A stretch of 64,000 nt of DNA from Macrostomum hystrix (lineage: Eukaryota; Platyhelminthes; Macrostomidae). A model generated the notes under the pieces. The model made no database searches. It was not told the origin of the DNA and was given only the letters and a program-made list of their open reading frames with translations. The stretch covers positions 682,001-746,000 of the forward strand of contig CATNEN010000008.1 in NCBI GenBank assembly GCA_950097015.1, in the 5' to 3' direction. This document shows, piece after piece, positions 35,705 through 46,784 of this stretch; position 1 is the stretch's first letter; each line of letters begins with the position of its first letter. Made by a program: the position numbers and the translations under genes.

Positions 35705-36575
35705 GGTGAGACAGGGAGAGATGGGGTGAGACAGGGAGAGATGGGGAGAGACAGGGAGAAATGGGGAGAGACAGGGAGAGATGGGGAGAGACAGGGAGAG
35801 ATGGGGAGAGACAGGGAGAAATGGGGGGAAGACAGGGAGAGATGGGGAGAGACAGGGAGAGACAGGGAGAGATGGGGAGAGACAGGGAGAAATGGGGGGA
35901 AGACAGGGAGAGACATGGAGAGATGGGGAAGACTGGGAGAGACAGGGATGGACAAGGAGAGATGGGGAGAAACAGGGAGGGACAAGGAGAGATGGGGAGA
36001 GACAGGGAGAGATGGGGGAAGACAGGGAGAGATGGGGGAAGACAGGGAGAGATGGGGGAAGACAGGGATAGATGGGGAGAGACAGGGAGAGATGGGGAGA
36101 GACAGGGAGAGATGGGGAGAGACAGGGAGAAATGGGGGGAAGACAGGGAGAGACAAGGAGAGATGGGGAAGACTGGGAGAGACAGGGATGGACAAGGAGA
36201 GATGGGGAGAAACAGGGAGGGACAAGGAGAGATGGGGAGAGACAGGGAGAGATGGGGGAAGACAGGGAGAGATGGGGGAAGACAGGGAGAGATGGGGGAA
36301 GACAGGGAGAGATGGGGGAAGACAGGGAGAGATGGGGGGAAGACAGGGATAGATGGGGAGAGACAGGGAGAGATGGGGTGAGACAGGGAGAGATGGGGAG
36401 AGACAGGGAGAGACAAGGAGAGACAGGGAGAGACAAGGAGAGATGGGGAGAGACAGGGAGAGACAAGGAGAGATGGGGAGAGACAGGGAGAGACAAGGAG
36501 AGACAGGGAGAGACAGGGAGAGATGGGGAGAGACAGGGAGAGACAAGGAGAGATGGGGAGAGACAGTGAGAGTCT
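35705..36575 (+). repeat. Purine-rich GGGAGAGA/TGGGGAGAGACA array
   Basis: Units of about 15-30 bp built from GGGAGAGATGGGGAGAGACA. A block with GACATGGAGAGATGGGG near 35895 recurs about 240 bases later with one change, so duplication is multi-level. It ends about 90 bases before the cassette A exon 2 acceptor. The array is the reverse complement in composition and motif of the pyrimidine array at 45283-45535. Confidence 0.95.
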
Positions 36576-36666
36576 GGGTAATTTGAGAGAGATGCTGATT
36601 TAGAAAGCATCTGACAGCAGCCCTTCAGTTTCTGCCACCACCGCACCACCCCCGTCAATGCCACAG

Positions 36667-37082
36667 GCGCCTGTGCATCCACGCCTTCTTCGGGCCCGTG
36701 TCGGACTACTCGGTGACGCAGTTCCTGCCGTTCACCTTCCACAACCAGATCCCGCTGATCACACCGGGCGCCATTCACCGGGCATTCGGCAGCAAGAGTG
36801 GAGGCTCCCTGACTCGGGTAGCACCGCTGCTGGTGCAGGATCTCGGCAGCGTCATCGAGTCCCTGATGCTGAAGTACAGCTGGCGCAGGGTTGCTGTGCT
36901 CTATAACGAGCCCAACTACCGCCCGAGGGGCGACTTGCCCAGCAGCCCGGCTCCTGGCCAGAAGCTGCTCATCTGGTGCACCGGCGAGTCAAAATTAGCC
37001 GGCATCGACTGCGTCTTCGAGGTGGCCGCCTCTGCCACTCTCGTCACCACGCTGAAGCAAAAGATTGGCCTGACTCGGGCCT
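36667..37082 (+). CDS. Receptor guanylyl cyclase cassette A, exon 2
   Basis: Follows the acceptor GTCAATGCCACAG and encodes about 138 residues: RLCIHAFFGPVSDYSVTQFL, FHNQIPLITPGAI, the W-containing YSWRRVAVLYNE, and ends ATLVTTLKQKIGLTRA. These match the middle of the receptor cyclase ligand domain (GP-C-S motif, then P-I-x-x-G-A, then W-x-x-V). Where relatives have GPxC this cassette has GPVS, so the conserved cysteine is not at its usual place; one lies nearby in RLCIH. The donor T/GTAAGT is phase 1; joined to 59726 it gives Phe then VVLCADP. GC-rich codon use fits the other cyclase exons. Confidence 0.9.
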
Positions 37083-37089
37083 GTAAGTT

Positions 37090-37365
37090 TGAGGTAGACA
37101 ACTGTGGTAGGTTGTGCGGCTCGTGAGGTAGACAACTGTGGTAGGTTATGCGGCTAGTGAGGTAGACAACTGTGGTAGGTTGTGCGGCTCGTGAGGTAGA
37201 CAACTGTGGTAGGTTATGCGGCTAGTGAGGTAGACAACTGTGGTAGGTTATGCGGCTAGTGAGGTAGACAACTGTGGTAGGTTATGCGGCTAGTGAGGTA
37301 GACAACTGTGGTAGGTTGTGCGGCTAGTGAGGTAGACAACTGTGGTAGGTTGTGCGGCTAGGGAG
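37090..37365 (+). repeat. 34-bp minisatellite, about 8 copies, directly after a splice donor
   Basis: Unit GAGGTAGACAACTGTGGTAG then GTTGTGCGGCTCGT. The first copy begins 8-9 bases after the cassette A exon 2 donor, and each unit boundary contains GTGAGGTA, which resembles a donor. Confidence 0.95.
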
Positions 37366-37554
37366 ACTGGAACTGTATTGTTTGCGTTTTGGCAGAACAT
37401 CTAACCTTAATTGTTCAGAATGAACTACTTGAAGTAGAATCTAAAACTGTTATCAAGTGAGACAGAACTCGTACTATTTCCTAGTATTATTCTTCTTTTT
37501 TAAGTACTATTTGTTGTATTAATTATTGAAAGAAAATATCAGTATTTCCCTGTA

Positions 37555-37975
37555 TAAGACGTTCGATTTCCCTGGTCTAAAAAGCTCCATTTTCCTGTCT
37601 AACACGTCAGACTTCCGTGTCTAACATGCTGACTTTCCCTTCTAACACGCTGGATTGCCCTATCCAACACGTCGGATTTCCCTGTCGAACACGTCGGGTT
37701 TTCCTGTCTAACACGTCGGATTTCCCTGTCTAACACGTTGGATTTCCCTGTCTAACACGTCGGATTTTCCTGTCTAACACGTCGGATTTCCCTGTTGAAC
37801 ATATCGGATTTACATGTCTAACACGTCGGATTTCCCTGTCTAACACGTCGGATTTCCCTGTCTAACACGTCGGATTTCCCTGTCGAACACATCGGATTTC
37901 CCTGTCTAACACGTCGGATTTCCCTGTCTAACACGTCGGATTTCCCTGTTGAACACATCGGATTTATATGTCTAA
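37555..37975 (+). repeat. 22-bp minisatellite, about 19 copies
   Basis: Unit CTGTCTAACACGTCGGATTT plus CC. Some units carry GAACACATCGG variants. Diverged units mark the left end. Confidence 0.95.
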
Positions 37976-38529
37976 CTGTAATGAGTTGTTAAAAACACAT
38001 TAGGGTTTATCATAGATTTCTCATGAACTCATTATTGAATCCTTCAATCATTTCGTATATTAGTATTTAGCTCGCTAGACAAACTCAGTGACTATTAAAA
38101 AGTGTGACCAATTGCGCAGAATGCAATATTCGAGATTCGAGAATAAAATCACTAATAAATTAGTAATCAACTTCCACTGAAAAATCCTGCTCACCTGCTC
38201 TCTCAGTGCTACGCAGTTTCTATGACCTACTCAAACTCAGTGAGTCTATTTTCTGCAATTTCTCTACAGGACTAATGTAGATTTTTTCGCTTTGCCCTCG
38301 ATTCCACAGTCGTGTCTGCAGATAACAGCCAGAGTATGGTTGGGTTCATGCTTTGCTATTATTATCTAAATCAAAAAATCAACAAGAGTTATATTCGCAC
38401 TAAGAGCTGCTCATTTCGACATTGCGAAGCCAACAAAAAGTTATTCAAATTTAAGTTAAAATTTCATTAGAAAAAGTGCTAAAATATGCATTTTGATATG
38501 CTTTAGCTAGGCTAAAGTATACTTCACTC
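37976..38529. other. Spacer, nothing supported
   Basis: AT-rich unique sequence between two arrays. No exon seen. Confidence 0.4.
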
Positions 38530-39148
38530 GCTTGTCTATCGAATGGTCTACTAATCCATGCTTACTCATTCATCTATGAGATAGATTAGCAATCCATGCT
38601 ACTCATTCATCGATGAGATAGATTAGCAATCCATGCTACTCATTCATCTATGAGATAGATTAGCAATCCATGCTACTCATTCATCTATGAGATAGATAAG
38701 CAATCCATGCTACTCATTCATCTATGAGATAGATTAGCAATCCATGGTACTCATTTATCTATGAGATAGATTAGCAATCCATGGTACTCATTCATCTATG
38801 AGATAGATTAGCAATCCATGCTACTCATTTATCTATGAGATAGATTAGCAATCCATGCTACTCATTCATCTATGAGATAGATTAGCAATCCATGCTACTC
38901 ATTCATCCATGAGACAGATTAGCAATCCATGCTACTCATGCATCTATGAGATAGATTAGCAATCCATGCTACTCATTCATCTATGAGATAGATTAGCAAT
39001 CCATGCTACTCATTCATCTATGAGATAGATTAGCAATCCATGCTACTCATGCATCTATGAGATAGATTAGCAATCCATGCTACTCATTCATCTATGAGAT
39101 AGATTAGCAATCCATGCTACTCATTCATCTATGAGATAGATTAACAAT
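38530..39148 (+). repeat. 37-bp minisatellite, about 16 copies
   Basis: Unit ATCTATGAGATAGATTAGCA then ATCCATGCTACTCATTC. The segment ATCTATGAGATAGAT is itself nearly self-complementary. Confidence 0.95.
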
Positions 39149-39793
39149 CAGATTGGACAGGTGAGACTGGGAGCTGGGGAATATTGGACAGGTGAGATTA
39201 GGGAGCTTGGGAATATTTAACAGGTGAGACTTGGGAGTTGGAGAATATTGGACAGGATGAAGGATACTGAGTGGGAACTTGTCCTCACACCTGATTCCCT
39301 AAACGCAGACTCCTTTACAAAAGTGCATCAGCTCCGTTAGCGCCAGTATAAAAATGTATTGAGAAACAAGAAAATATCCGAACAAGATATTTTAAGGCAA
39401 GACAGAGAGAGAGAAAGACTCGAATCCCACAGAGGTAAAGGAAAAGATTGTCTGTCATGCAGGTGTGGAGCTAGTTGAGTTGGGTAGGCAATACAAGAGA
39501 AGTCGAATATAGCTCGTTTATCTTATCAACCGCACCTGTGTGGTATGTGTGTGTGTGCCCCATCCCGCCATATGGCCTCGCCACCTGAATGACTGAGTGC
39601 CGACCCTGCTAGCTATTCCTACCCCTCCGGCTGTCCTAATTGGTTGAGCCGTTGCTCAGCTGCTCAACCTCAGAAGGGCCGAGCGAGAGAAAAAAAATCG
39701 AGAATCTACGAATTCATTTTGATTTTTTGCGACATTTGACTCGCCACATGCTCGATGTGGAGATTTTCAACATAAAAAAGCAACTCTTGAGTC
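39149..39793. other. Upstream region of cyclase cassette B
   Basis: Unique sequence likely to hold regulatory DNA of cassette B. Apart from the TATA box at 39794 no motif could be assigned. Confidence 0.4.
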
Positions 39794-39800
39794 TATATAT
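39794..39800 (+). promoter_or_regulatory. TATA box of cyclase cassette B
   Basis: TATATAT followed by TTT, 53 bases before the ATG at 39853. Transcription would begin near 39824, giving a 5' UTR of about 28 bases. It supports an independent promoter for this cassette. Confidence 0.55.
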
Positions 39801-39852
39801 TTTCGCCTCATCAATCATGCTGCATCAAGCTTGACACTCCGCATTGACGATT

Positions 39853-39871
39853 ATGAGACACGTCCTGCTGA

Positions 39872-39902
<31 letters not shown>

Positions 39903-40654
39903 CCCCACCGCTGAATCTGTTCAAAACCGTTCCAACGTTAGCACACCGGAGGCAACCATTTTTCTTCTGGCGCCAAAGTTTGAACCGCTTCGCGAGCTGG
40001 TGAGTCCACTGGAGCTGCTCAGCGCTACTCTAGACATTGCTCTGGACAGCGCTCTGGTTCGATCTGTGCCGGCGCAGCTGACAGCCGAGTCCAACGAGCT
40101 CGGCTGCGACTTCAAGGAGTCCATGGAGAGCATTATCGAGCTGCGGTGTCGTCAGCGAATCAGCGACAACAGAGCTCGCCTGCTTGTGGGGCCTCTCTGC
40201 TCCTACGCCGTCAACAATCTGTTCCTGTGGTTTAAGTCCCAGTCGGACGTCACCGTGACTGCCGGGGCCAGCTCCGTGGGATTCAACGAAAGGCAATACT
40301 CGGACCTCATCCGGATTGGGGCCACCTCCGATCAGGACTCGAACGCCTTCTTGGCCATTTTCAAAGCGCTGTCACCTTCCAAAGGTCGATGGAGACAGGC
40401 ATTTTACATATTCGAAGGCATGTCAAGGACACTGTCTGAGAAGTCCGACAAGCGACACGACGCTTGGTACTATGTAGACAATATCCAGTGCAAAAACCTC
40501 AACAGCGCGCTGAGACAGGCTCTGCGAAACGGCTACGGGTACAAGTGGTTCGACCTGAAGCCAAACGTTAACGAGGACCATCCGCAAACAGAGGAAGAGA
40601 AGAGAGGCCTCATTAATAGCACTCTATTGAATCGGGTGGGAAGTGACCATGCCG
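39853..40654 (+). CDS. Receptor guanylyl cyclase cassette B, single exon
   Basis: Encodes 267 residues without an intron. It begins with the signal peptide MRHVLLMLLLLLQLLLL (CTG-rich codons). The ligand-domain segment includes ATIFLLAPKFEPL, SNELGCDFKESME (first conserved Cys region), RLLVGPLCSYAVNNLF (GPxC motif), VTVTAGASSVGFN, RWRQAFYIFEGM and, at the end, LINSTLLNRVGSDHA. The start is the ATG at 39853, placed correctly after the TATA box; the frame extends nine bases further to a TTG. The donor G/GTGAGT is phase 1 and joins 59726 as Val-VVLCADP. Intact despite having no cyclase exons of its own. Reading through the donor would add 17 residues and stop. Confidence 0.9.
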
Positions 40655-40784
40655 GTGAGTGTAGGGCTCCGTTATTGTCAAGAACCTGTCATTGCTTGAT
40701 GAGCTGAGTACAGTCAAACATGGATGACCACAATGATATTGAAACAATATGGATTCCTGATATTTTTCGCTCAAAAGTGAGGCT

Positions 40785-41392
40785 CACCTCCCTGAGAATC
40801 TTAAGATTGGTGTCCCTTAAGAATCGTGAGATTGATTTCCTTGAGAATCGTGAGATTGACCTCACCCGAGAATCGTGAGATTGACCCGAGAATCGTGAGA
40901 TTGACCTACATGAGAATCGTGAGATTGACCTACCTGAGAATCGTGAGATTGACCTACCTGAGAATCGTGAGATTGACCTACCTCAGAATCGTGAGATTGA
41001 CCTACCTGAGAATCGTGAGATTGATCTCTCTAAGAATCGTGAGATTGTTCACCCTGAGAATCGTGAGATTGATCACCCTGAGAATCGTGAGATTGATCAC
41101 CCTGAGAATCGTGAGATTGATCACCCTGAGAATCAATCCGTGTGATTAATGTCCTTGAGCATCGTGAGATTGATGTCCTTGAGAATCGTTAGATTGATGT
41201 CCTTGAGAATCGTTTGATTGATTTCCCTGAGAATCGTTAGATTGATGTCCCTGAGAATCGTTAGATTGATGTCCTTGAGAATCGTTAGATTGATGTCCTT
41301 GAGAATCGTTAGATTGATGTCCTTGAGAATCGTTAGATTGATATCCTTGAGAATCGTTTGATTGATTTCCCTGAGAATCTACCCAAGAGTCC
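40785..41392 (+). repeat. 21-bp minisatellite, about 28 copies
   Basis: Unit GAGAATCGTGAGATTGACCT plus A, shifting to GAGAATCGTTAGATTGATGT in the right half. Starts about 130 bases after the cassette B donor. Confidence 0.95.
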
Positions 41393-42054
41393 TGAGTTTA
41401 AATTCGCTGCTCATAGAAAGTCTTGGAGGAGAATAAATACATTTTTGTACTTTAATTCCTAAAAGTTTCATGAAGCGAACTCATGACTGAATCTGAGATC
41501 AGGCTCTGGATGCAAAATTCACAAAATCTTATCGTATCCCATTTTGTTTCTCAAACATTTAGTTTTGAAAAGAAGAATACAATAGACTCTATCATCAATG
41601 ATCGATTTTTCCAGCCTGGCTTCCTTAACTTTTAGCAACTACAACGAGTCCAATAATCTTTTAACACCCTACTGGATTATCCGAGCTGCAATTTTATGTT
41701 TACAATTTCTCCTTCTTTTTTAGCTTAGGCAAAGAAAATTGGGAAAAAAACTTTTTTAGTAAGAAGTTTTCAGTTTTTCCCTTATCTTTAAAAGTTGCTA
41801 ATCTGTCTTTCTCCAAATTTTCTTACTATCGATACTAGTAGTATGTATTGCATTTTCCTGGGCTGCATTCTTCACTTGCAAAACTATAGCGATAATCTGG
41901 GAGCTATATGTGAGTTTGTGCTTGTGTGTGCATGTTCTCAACAATGATTCTCATCAGTGTGTTAAATATTATATTTTGGTTCTCTAACTCTATAAATCTA
42001 TCGATAACTTTGGACTCTAGATCTCACTGTGGGTTTCTCCGTGTTCATATTCGC
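41393..42054. other. Spacer, nothing supported
   Basis: AT-rich unique sequence. AATAAA at about 41434 could serve a short cassette B transcript, but there is no further evidence for this. Confidence 0.35.
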
Positions 42055-43245
42055 ATTGACACCCTCTACTGACACCCGCTGATGTCATTTTATGACGAAC
42101 GCTGAATCCTCTTCTGACACCTGCTAACATCTTCTTCTGACACCTACTGACATACTCTTCTGACACCCACTGAATCCTTTTCTGACAACCCTGACATCAT
42201 CTTCTGACATCCTCTTCTGACACCCACTGACATCAGCTTCTGACACCCACTGAATCCTCTTCTGACACCCCTGACATCATCTTCTGACATCCTCTTCTGA
42301 CATCCTCTTCTGACATCCTCTTCTGACACCCACTGACATCAGCTTCTGGCACCTACTGATATCCTCTTCTGACATCCTCTTCTGACATCCTCTTCTGACA
42401 CCCACTGACATCAGCTTCTGGCACCTACTGATATCCTCTTCTGACATCCTCTTCTGACATCCTCTTCTGACACCCACTGACATCAGCTTCTGACACCTAC
42501 TGACATCCTCTTCTGACACCCACTGACATCAGCTTCTGGCACCTACTGATATCCTCTTCTGACATCTACTGACATCCTCTTTTGACACCCACTGACATCC
42601 TCTTTTGACACCCACTGACATCCTCTTCTGACACCTACTGACATCCTCTTTTGACACCCACTGACATCCTCTTTTGACACCCACTGACATCCTCTTTTGA
42701 CACCCACTGATATCCTCTTCTGACACCTACTGACATCCTCTTCTGACACCTACTGACATCCTCTTCTGACACCCCTGACATCCTCTTCTGACACCTACCG
42801 ACATCCTCTTTTGACACCCACTGACATCCTCTTCTGACACCTACTGACATCCTCTTTTGACACCCACTGACATCCTCTTCTGACACCCACTGACATCAGC
42901 TTCTGGCACCTACTGATATCCTCTTCTGACACCTACTGACATCCTCTTCTGACACCCACTGACATCAGCTTCTGGCACCTACTGATATCCTCTTCTGACA
43001 CCTACTGACATCCTCTTTTGACACCCACTGACATCCTCTTTTGACACCCACTGACATCCTCTTCTGACACCTACTGACATCCTCTTCTGACACCTACTGA
43101 CATCCTCTTCTGACACCTACTGACATCCTCTTCTGACACCTACTGACATCCTCTTCTGACACCTACTGACATCCTATTTTGACACCTACCGACATCCTCT
43201 TCTGACACCTACCGACATCCTCTTCTGACACCCTCTTCTGGCACC
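42055..43245 (+). repeat. 23-bp minisatellite, about 52 copies
   Basis: Unit GACATCCTCTTCTGACACCT plus ACT, with CAGCTTCTGGCACC variants in recurring blocks. Confidence 0.95.
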
Positions 43246-43261
43246 AGCCGAGATGTCTACT

Positions 43262-43475
43262 GACAACTTGTTTGGAAAAATTGGCTTAGACTCTATACTG
43301 CCACTGCCGCTGACCAACGAACATTTGGCACGTGACTTCGCTGACTTCGCTGATTATATTCTTGAAGCATTGGATTTCTGTCTCTTGTTCAATAGATGAC
43401 ATTGTGGGCTTCTTTTACCCGCCCTTCCCACAAATTATCGGTCAGATCCCATTCGCACTCGAAAAGCCCTACTAA
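43262..43475 (+). pseudogene. Remnant of a fifth ectodomain cassette of the cyclase
   Basis: Two pieces of receptor-type ligand domain in different frames. Piece 1 (from about 43271) reads FGKIGLDSILPLPL then ARDFADFADYILEALDF, like the first strand and helix of the family. Piece 2 (43395-43472) reads DDIVGFFYPPFPQIIGQIPF then ALEKPY and a stop; it aligns with cassette C QVDGFVGLACPESCSQIV and the following KP. There is no ATG or signal peptide, the frame shifts between pieces (or an intron acceptor TTGTTCAATAG separates them), and the stop cuts off the rest. The left side is replaced by the 23-bp array. Best read as a decayed cassette between B and C. Confidence 0.55.
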
Positions 43476-43971
43476 AGGTTTAACATTTTAAGGAGTATTT
43501 TTACCTCGTGTTTAAAAAAAATAATTCATAACTATTTGCCCGCACACGCTGTGCCGTGGCCTGCGAATCTAAAAGTGAGGTCTTCCCTCTCAAACCCTCT
43601 GCTCAAATATTTCCTTTTCTATAAGTCACGGGGAACGGAATTCTAGAACTAGTGCAGGGGATTGTGTTTGGCCAAACGAGTCCCAGTCTCCTCTATGCTT
43701 CATCATTCTGTCTAAACCCTATCCCTGGCAAGCAGTGCAAGCAGGAAGGACTCAAGCTGGACCAGTTGATGCTAGAAGCACCTCTTATCTTTGGACTGTG
43801 CCATCTCATATCTCAGCTAGCGAATTCACCAGTACTCAGACATACTGGCCTCATGCCGTCCGCTATAGTGCTTTGATTACACTTCTCTGCTCCTCTGACA
43901 ATTCCCAACTGTCCCTTTGTCAACTGCTCTATCAACCGTTAGTTAGATACACTTCCCTTCTTACATTGTTC
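43476..43971. other. Spacer, nothing supported
   Basis: Unique sequence after the decayed cassette. No intact exon is seen. Confidence 0.35.
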
Positions 43972-44685
43972 CCCCCCTGCTATCTTCCTCCCCTCTGCTA
44001 TCTTCCTCCCCCTCTGCTATCTTCCTCCCCCTCTGCTATCTTCCTCCCCTCTGCTATCTTCCTTCCCCCTGCTGTCTTCCTCCCCTCTGCTATCTTCCTT
44101 CCCCCTGCTGTCTTCCTCCCCCTCTGCTATCTTCCTCCCCCTCTGCTATCTTCCTCCCCCTCTGCTATCTTCCTCCCCCTCTGCTATCTTCCTCCCCCTG
44201 CTATCTTCCTCCCCTCTGCTATCTTCCTCCCCTCTGCTATCTTCCTTCCCCCTGCTGTCTTCCTCCCCTCTGCTATCTTCCTCCCCTCTGCTATCTTCCT
44301 CCCCTCTGCTATCTTCCTCCCCCCTGCTATCTTCCTCCCCCCTGCTATCTTCCTCCCCTCTGCTATCTTCCTCCCCTCTGCTATCTTCCTCCCCCTCTGC
44401 TATCTTCCTCCCCCCTGCTATCTTCCTCCCCTCTGCTATCTTCCTCCCCTCTGCTATCTTCCTCCCCTCTGCTATCTTCCTCCCCTCTGCTATCTTCCTC
44501 CCCCTCTTTTCCTCCCCTCTGCTATCTTCCTCCCCTCTGCTATCTTCCTCCCCTCTGCTATCTTCCTCCCCCTCTTTTCCTCCCCCTCTGCTATCTTCCT
44601 CCCCTCTGCTATCTTCCTCCCCCTCTTTTCCTCCCCCTCTGCTATCTTCATCCCCCTCTTTTCCTCCCCCTCTGCTATCTTCCTT
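43972..44685 (+). repeat. 18-bp minisatellite (TCTGCTATCTTCCTCCCC), about 39 copies
   Basis: Pyrimidine-rich on the transcribed strand, with CCCCTGCTGTCTTCC and CCTCTTTTCCTCC variants. Long ORFs reading SAIFLP repeats are artefacts. Confidence 0.97.
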
Positions 44686-45282
44686 CCCCTCGGAACTGCC
44701 TCTAATCGGCAGTCGAACCCAGCCTCAGTAAACGCCAAGCCGCACGCAGATTCCCCCACCATTTGACAAGGCGCGCACTCTTGACTGAGTGAACTTACTC
44801 AGCTGGCCTCTCAAGGCAGCTCGCCAGGGCGGCGGATGCGGAACCCAGCAAGGTTTGCTCTAGGAGGAGAGGAGCATGACGACTCAAATATTGCCAGTGT
44901 CAGGGGGGTATCTTGGGTGGCAGCGGCAGTCAGTGTTTGCGCAGACTGGAGGGACAAGGGGAGGGGTCAGTGACGCCCGCACGGGGGCGCAAATCTAAAG
45001 GAAGTCACGGGGCAGCAGTCAGCTGGTGACGGACATTTCAGCCTCTCTATCTGGCCGATGAAGGCTTGGCTCTGACGGCCTACGAGAAACTGAATGTACA
45101 GTGCAGTGCAGTTTTTTCTGCTTTTGGCTTGCTTGTTGGAGAAACCAGAAGGCTGGTAGCTATCGTGTCATCGATTGAAACCTTATTCTAATTTTTGTTT
45201 GTATTCAATAAAAAAATTTTTTTGTTTTCAAAGCGCACTCTAATTTTACATCTCAATGGCAAACCACTTACTTTTACTCTCC
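44686..45282. other. Spacer, no gene supported
   Basis: GC-richer unique sequence. A short open stretch (YLADEGLALTAYEKLNV) after a CATTTCAG acceptor-like site at about 45042 has some coding look, but no family match could be made. Confidence 0.35.
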
Positions 45283-45535
45283 TCTCCCTGCCTCTCTCCC
45301 TGTCTCCCTCCCTGCCTCTCTCCCTGCCTCTCTCCCTGCCTCTCCGCCTGTCTCGCTCCCTGCCTCTCTCCCTGTCTCCCTCCCTGCCTCTCTCCCTGTC
45401 TCCCTGCCTCTCTCCCTGTCTCCCTCCCTGTCTCTCTCCCTGTCTCTCTCCCTGTCTCTCTCCCTGTCTCCCTCCGTGCCTCTCTCCCTCTCTCTCTCTG
45501 CCTCTCTCCCTGCCTCTCCCCCTGCCTCTCTATTA
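45283..45535 (+). repeat. CTCTCCCTGTCTCCCTCC pyrimidine array
   Basis: Irregular 12-30-bp units of CTCTCCCTGCCTCTCTCCCT type. Complementary to the purine array at 35705-36575 of the same transcription unit. Confidence 0.9.
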
Positions 45536-46431
45536 CTGCCCTCCCTACATCTGAAGCTGTCCAGCTACCTCTAAGAATTTCTTCCAGAGCCTTCATCCGT
45601 AATTCTGTGTCAATCCAAAGTGTATGAAACATTTTTGTAAATAACAATCCGAACAGTAAAAAATTTCGTACGCGTGGTGAAGAGAGAGACTGAGAGAGAA
45701 AGAGAGAGAGGTTGAGATAAGACTCCAGGAAAATTCACCTGTACTAATAGCTGATTCGAAACGCCGAAATATTCTGAGTTCGGGTGACCTCTCTCTCAGT
45801 CTGTCGGCCTACCGGTTCCACCACTCCGAGATAAAGAACTCCGAACAGGCGGGCGCGCGAAGCCCTCCGAGTTCTCCCTTATTCAGCGGCGGAGAGGTGG
45901 CCAAGCGTTTATTGCTCAGTTGAGTTTGCTTTAAAAAGAAAAATCGTACAGCCCGCCCCAATCCCTCTCCGGCCCAACTGATAGGCAAACGGGACCGCCT
46001 TGGCCCCAACCCCAAAGCCGAGAACAGCGCCAGGCTGATTCTATAAGAACTCCTGCCGGTTGGGGCCCAAGCTTTTTATCCTGCACCCCCAGTCAACCAG
46101 AAACACAATTAATACAATCCCACCCACTGCTAACCCACCCCAAATTGCTCAGTGTTCTCAACTACACCCGACACTTCAAGATCGCTGGAATTTAAACACA
46201 GCAAAGCCAATCAGACTAAGGAATTTACTTCCTTCGAGTCGGGAACTCATTGGCTGAGCAGAGAAGCCAGATCTCCTTACCGCCCCTAACAGTGTTTCTG
46301 TTTTCACACGCTTCATTGAAAAGTCTCAGCCGTCCTTCTTGTCTCGGCGGGAATTATTCGGCGGGAAATCCTATTCCGTAGGGTTTCTTCATTCCGAAAT
46401 CCTTGCCTCGCATCGGAACTGAACAATCGAC
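45536..46431. other. Upstream region of cyclase cassette C
   Basis: Unique sequence, moderately GC-rich. No TATA box is seen within 100 bases of the cassette C ATG, unlike cassettes B and D. Confidence 0.4.
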
Positions 46432-46441
46432 ATGCGACACT

Positions 46442-46472
<31 letters not shown>

Positions 46473-46784
46473 AGTTCAAAAGTCTGTGAGCCTGTCGGAC
46501 AGTCGTGACAGTCGGGTGACCTTTCGACTGCTCTGCCTGCTGCCACAGAACAGCCGCTACCAGTTCGATCAAAGTCTTGTGGCTCCGAGCACGGCGCTGG
46601 TTGCTGACACACTGACAAGACTTGGCTTCAACCAGCACTTCAGCCTGAACATTAGCTTTGAGAACTCCACCTGCTCAAACAAGGCCGCCCTGCCAGCCAT
46701 GGAGTATTATTACTCGGGTCAGGTGGACGGATTCGTTGGACTAGCCTGCCCCGAGAGTTGCAGCCAGATTGTACAATACTCTGG
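46432..46784 (+). CDS. Receptor guanylyl cyclase cassette C, exon 1
   Basis: Encodes 117 residues starting MRHLLLLLLLLLLLVQKSVS, a signal peptide whose first three residues match cassette B. Ligand-domain segments: RVTFRLLCLLPQNSRYQF, VADTLTRLGF, ISFENSTCSNKAALPAMEYY (first conserved Cys region) and QVDGFVGLACPESCSQIV (the GPxC position). Several N-glycosylation sequons are present. The donor TCTGG/GTGAGT is phase 2 and leaves GG, completed to Gly by the first G of 48258. The intron lies after the GPxC motif, unlike cassettes A and D, where it lies before or at it. Confidence 0.9.

Noticed and set aside
35488-36778. Several ORFs of 200-376 codons
   Set aside because: Low-complexity translations of the purine array in both directions.
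43735-44766. 343-codon ORF with SAIFLP repeats
   Set aside because: 18-bp minisatellite artefact; flanking parts show no family match.
45042-45190. Exon-like segment YLADEGLALTAYEKLNV
   Set aside because: Has an acceptor-like start but no donor in a useful phase and no alignable match to the receptor family.
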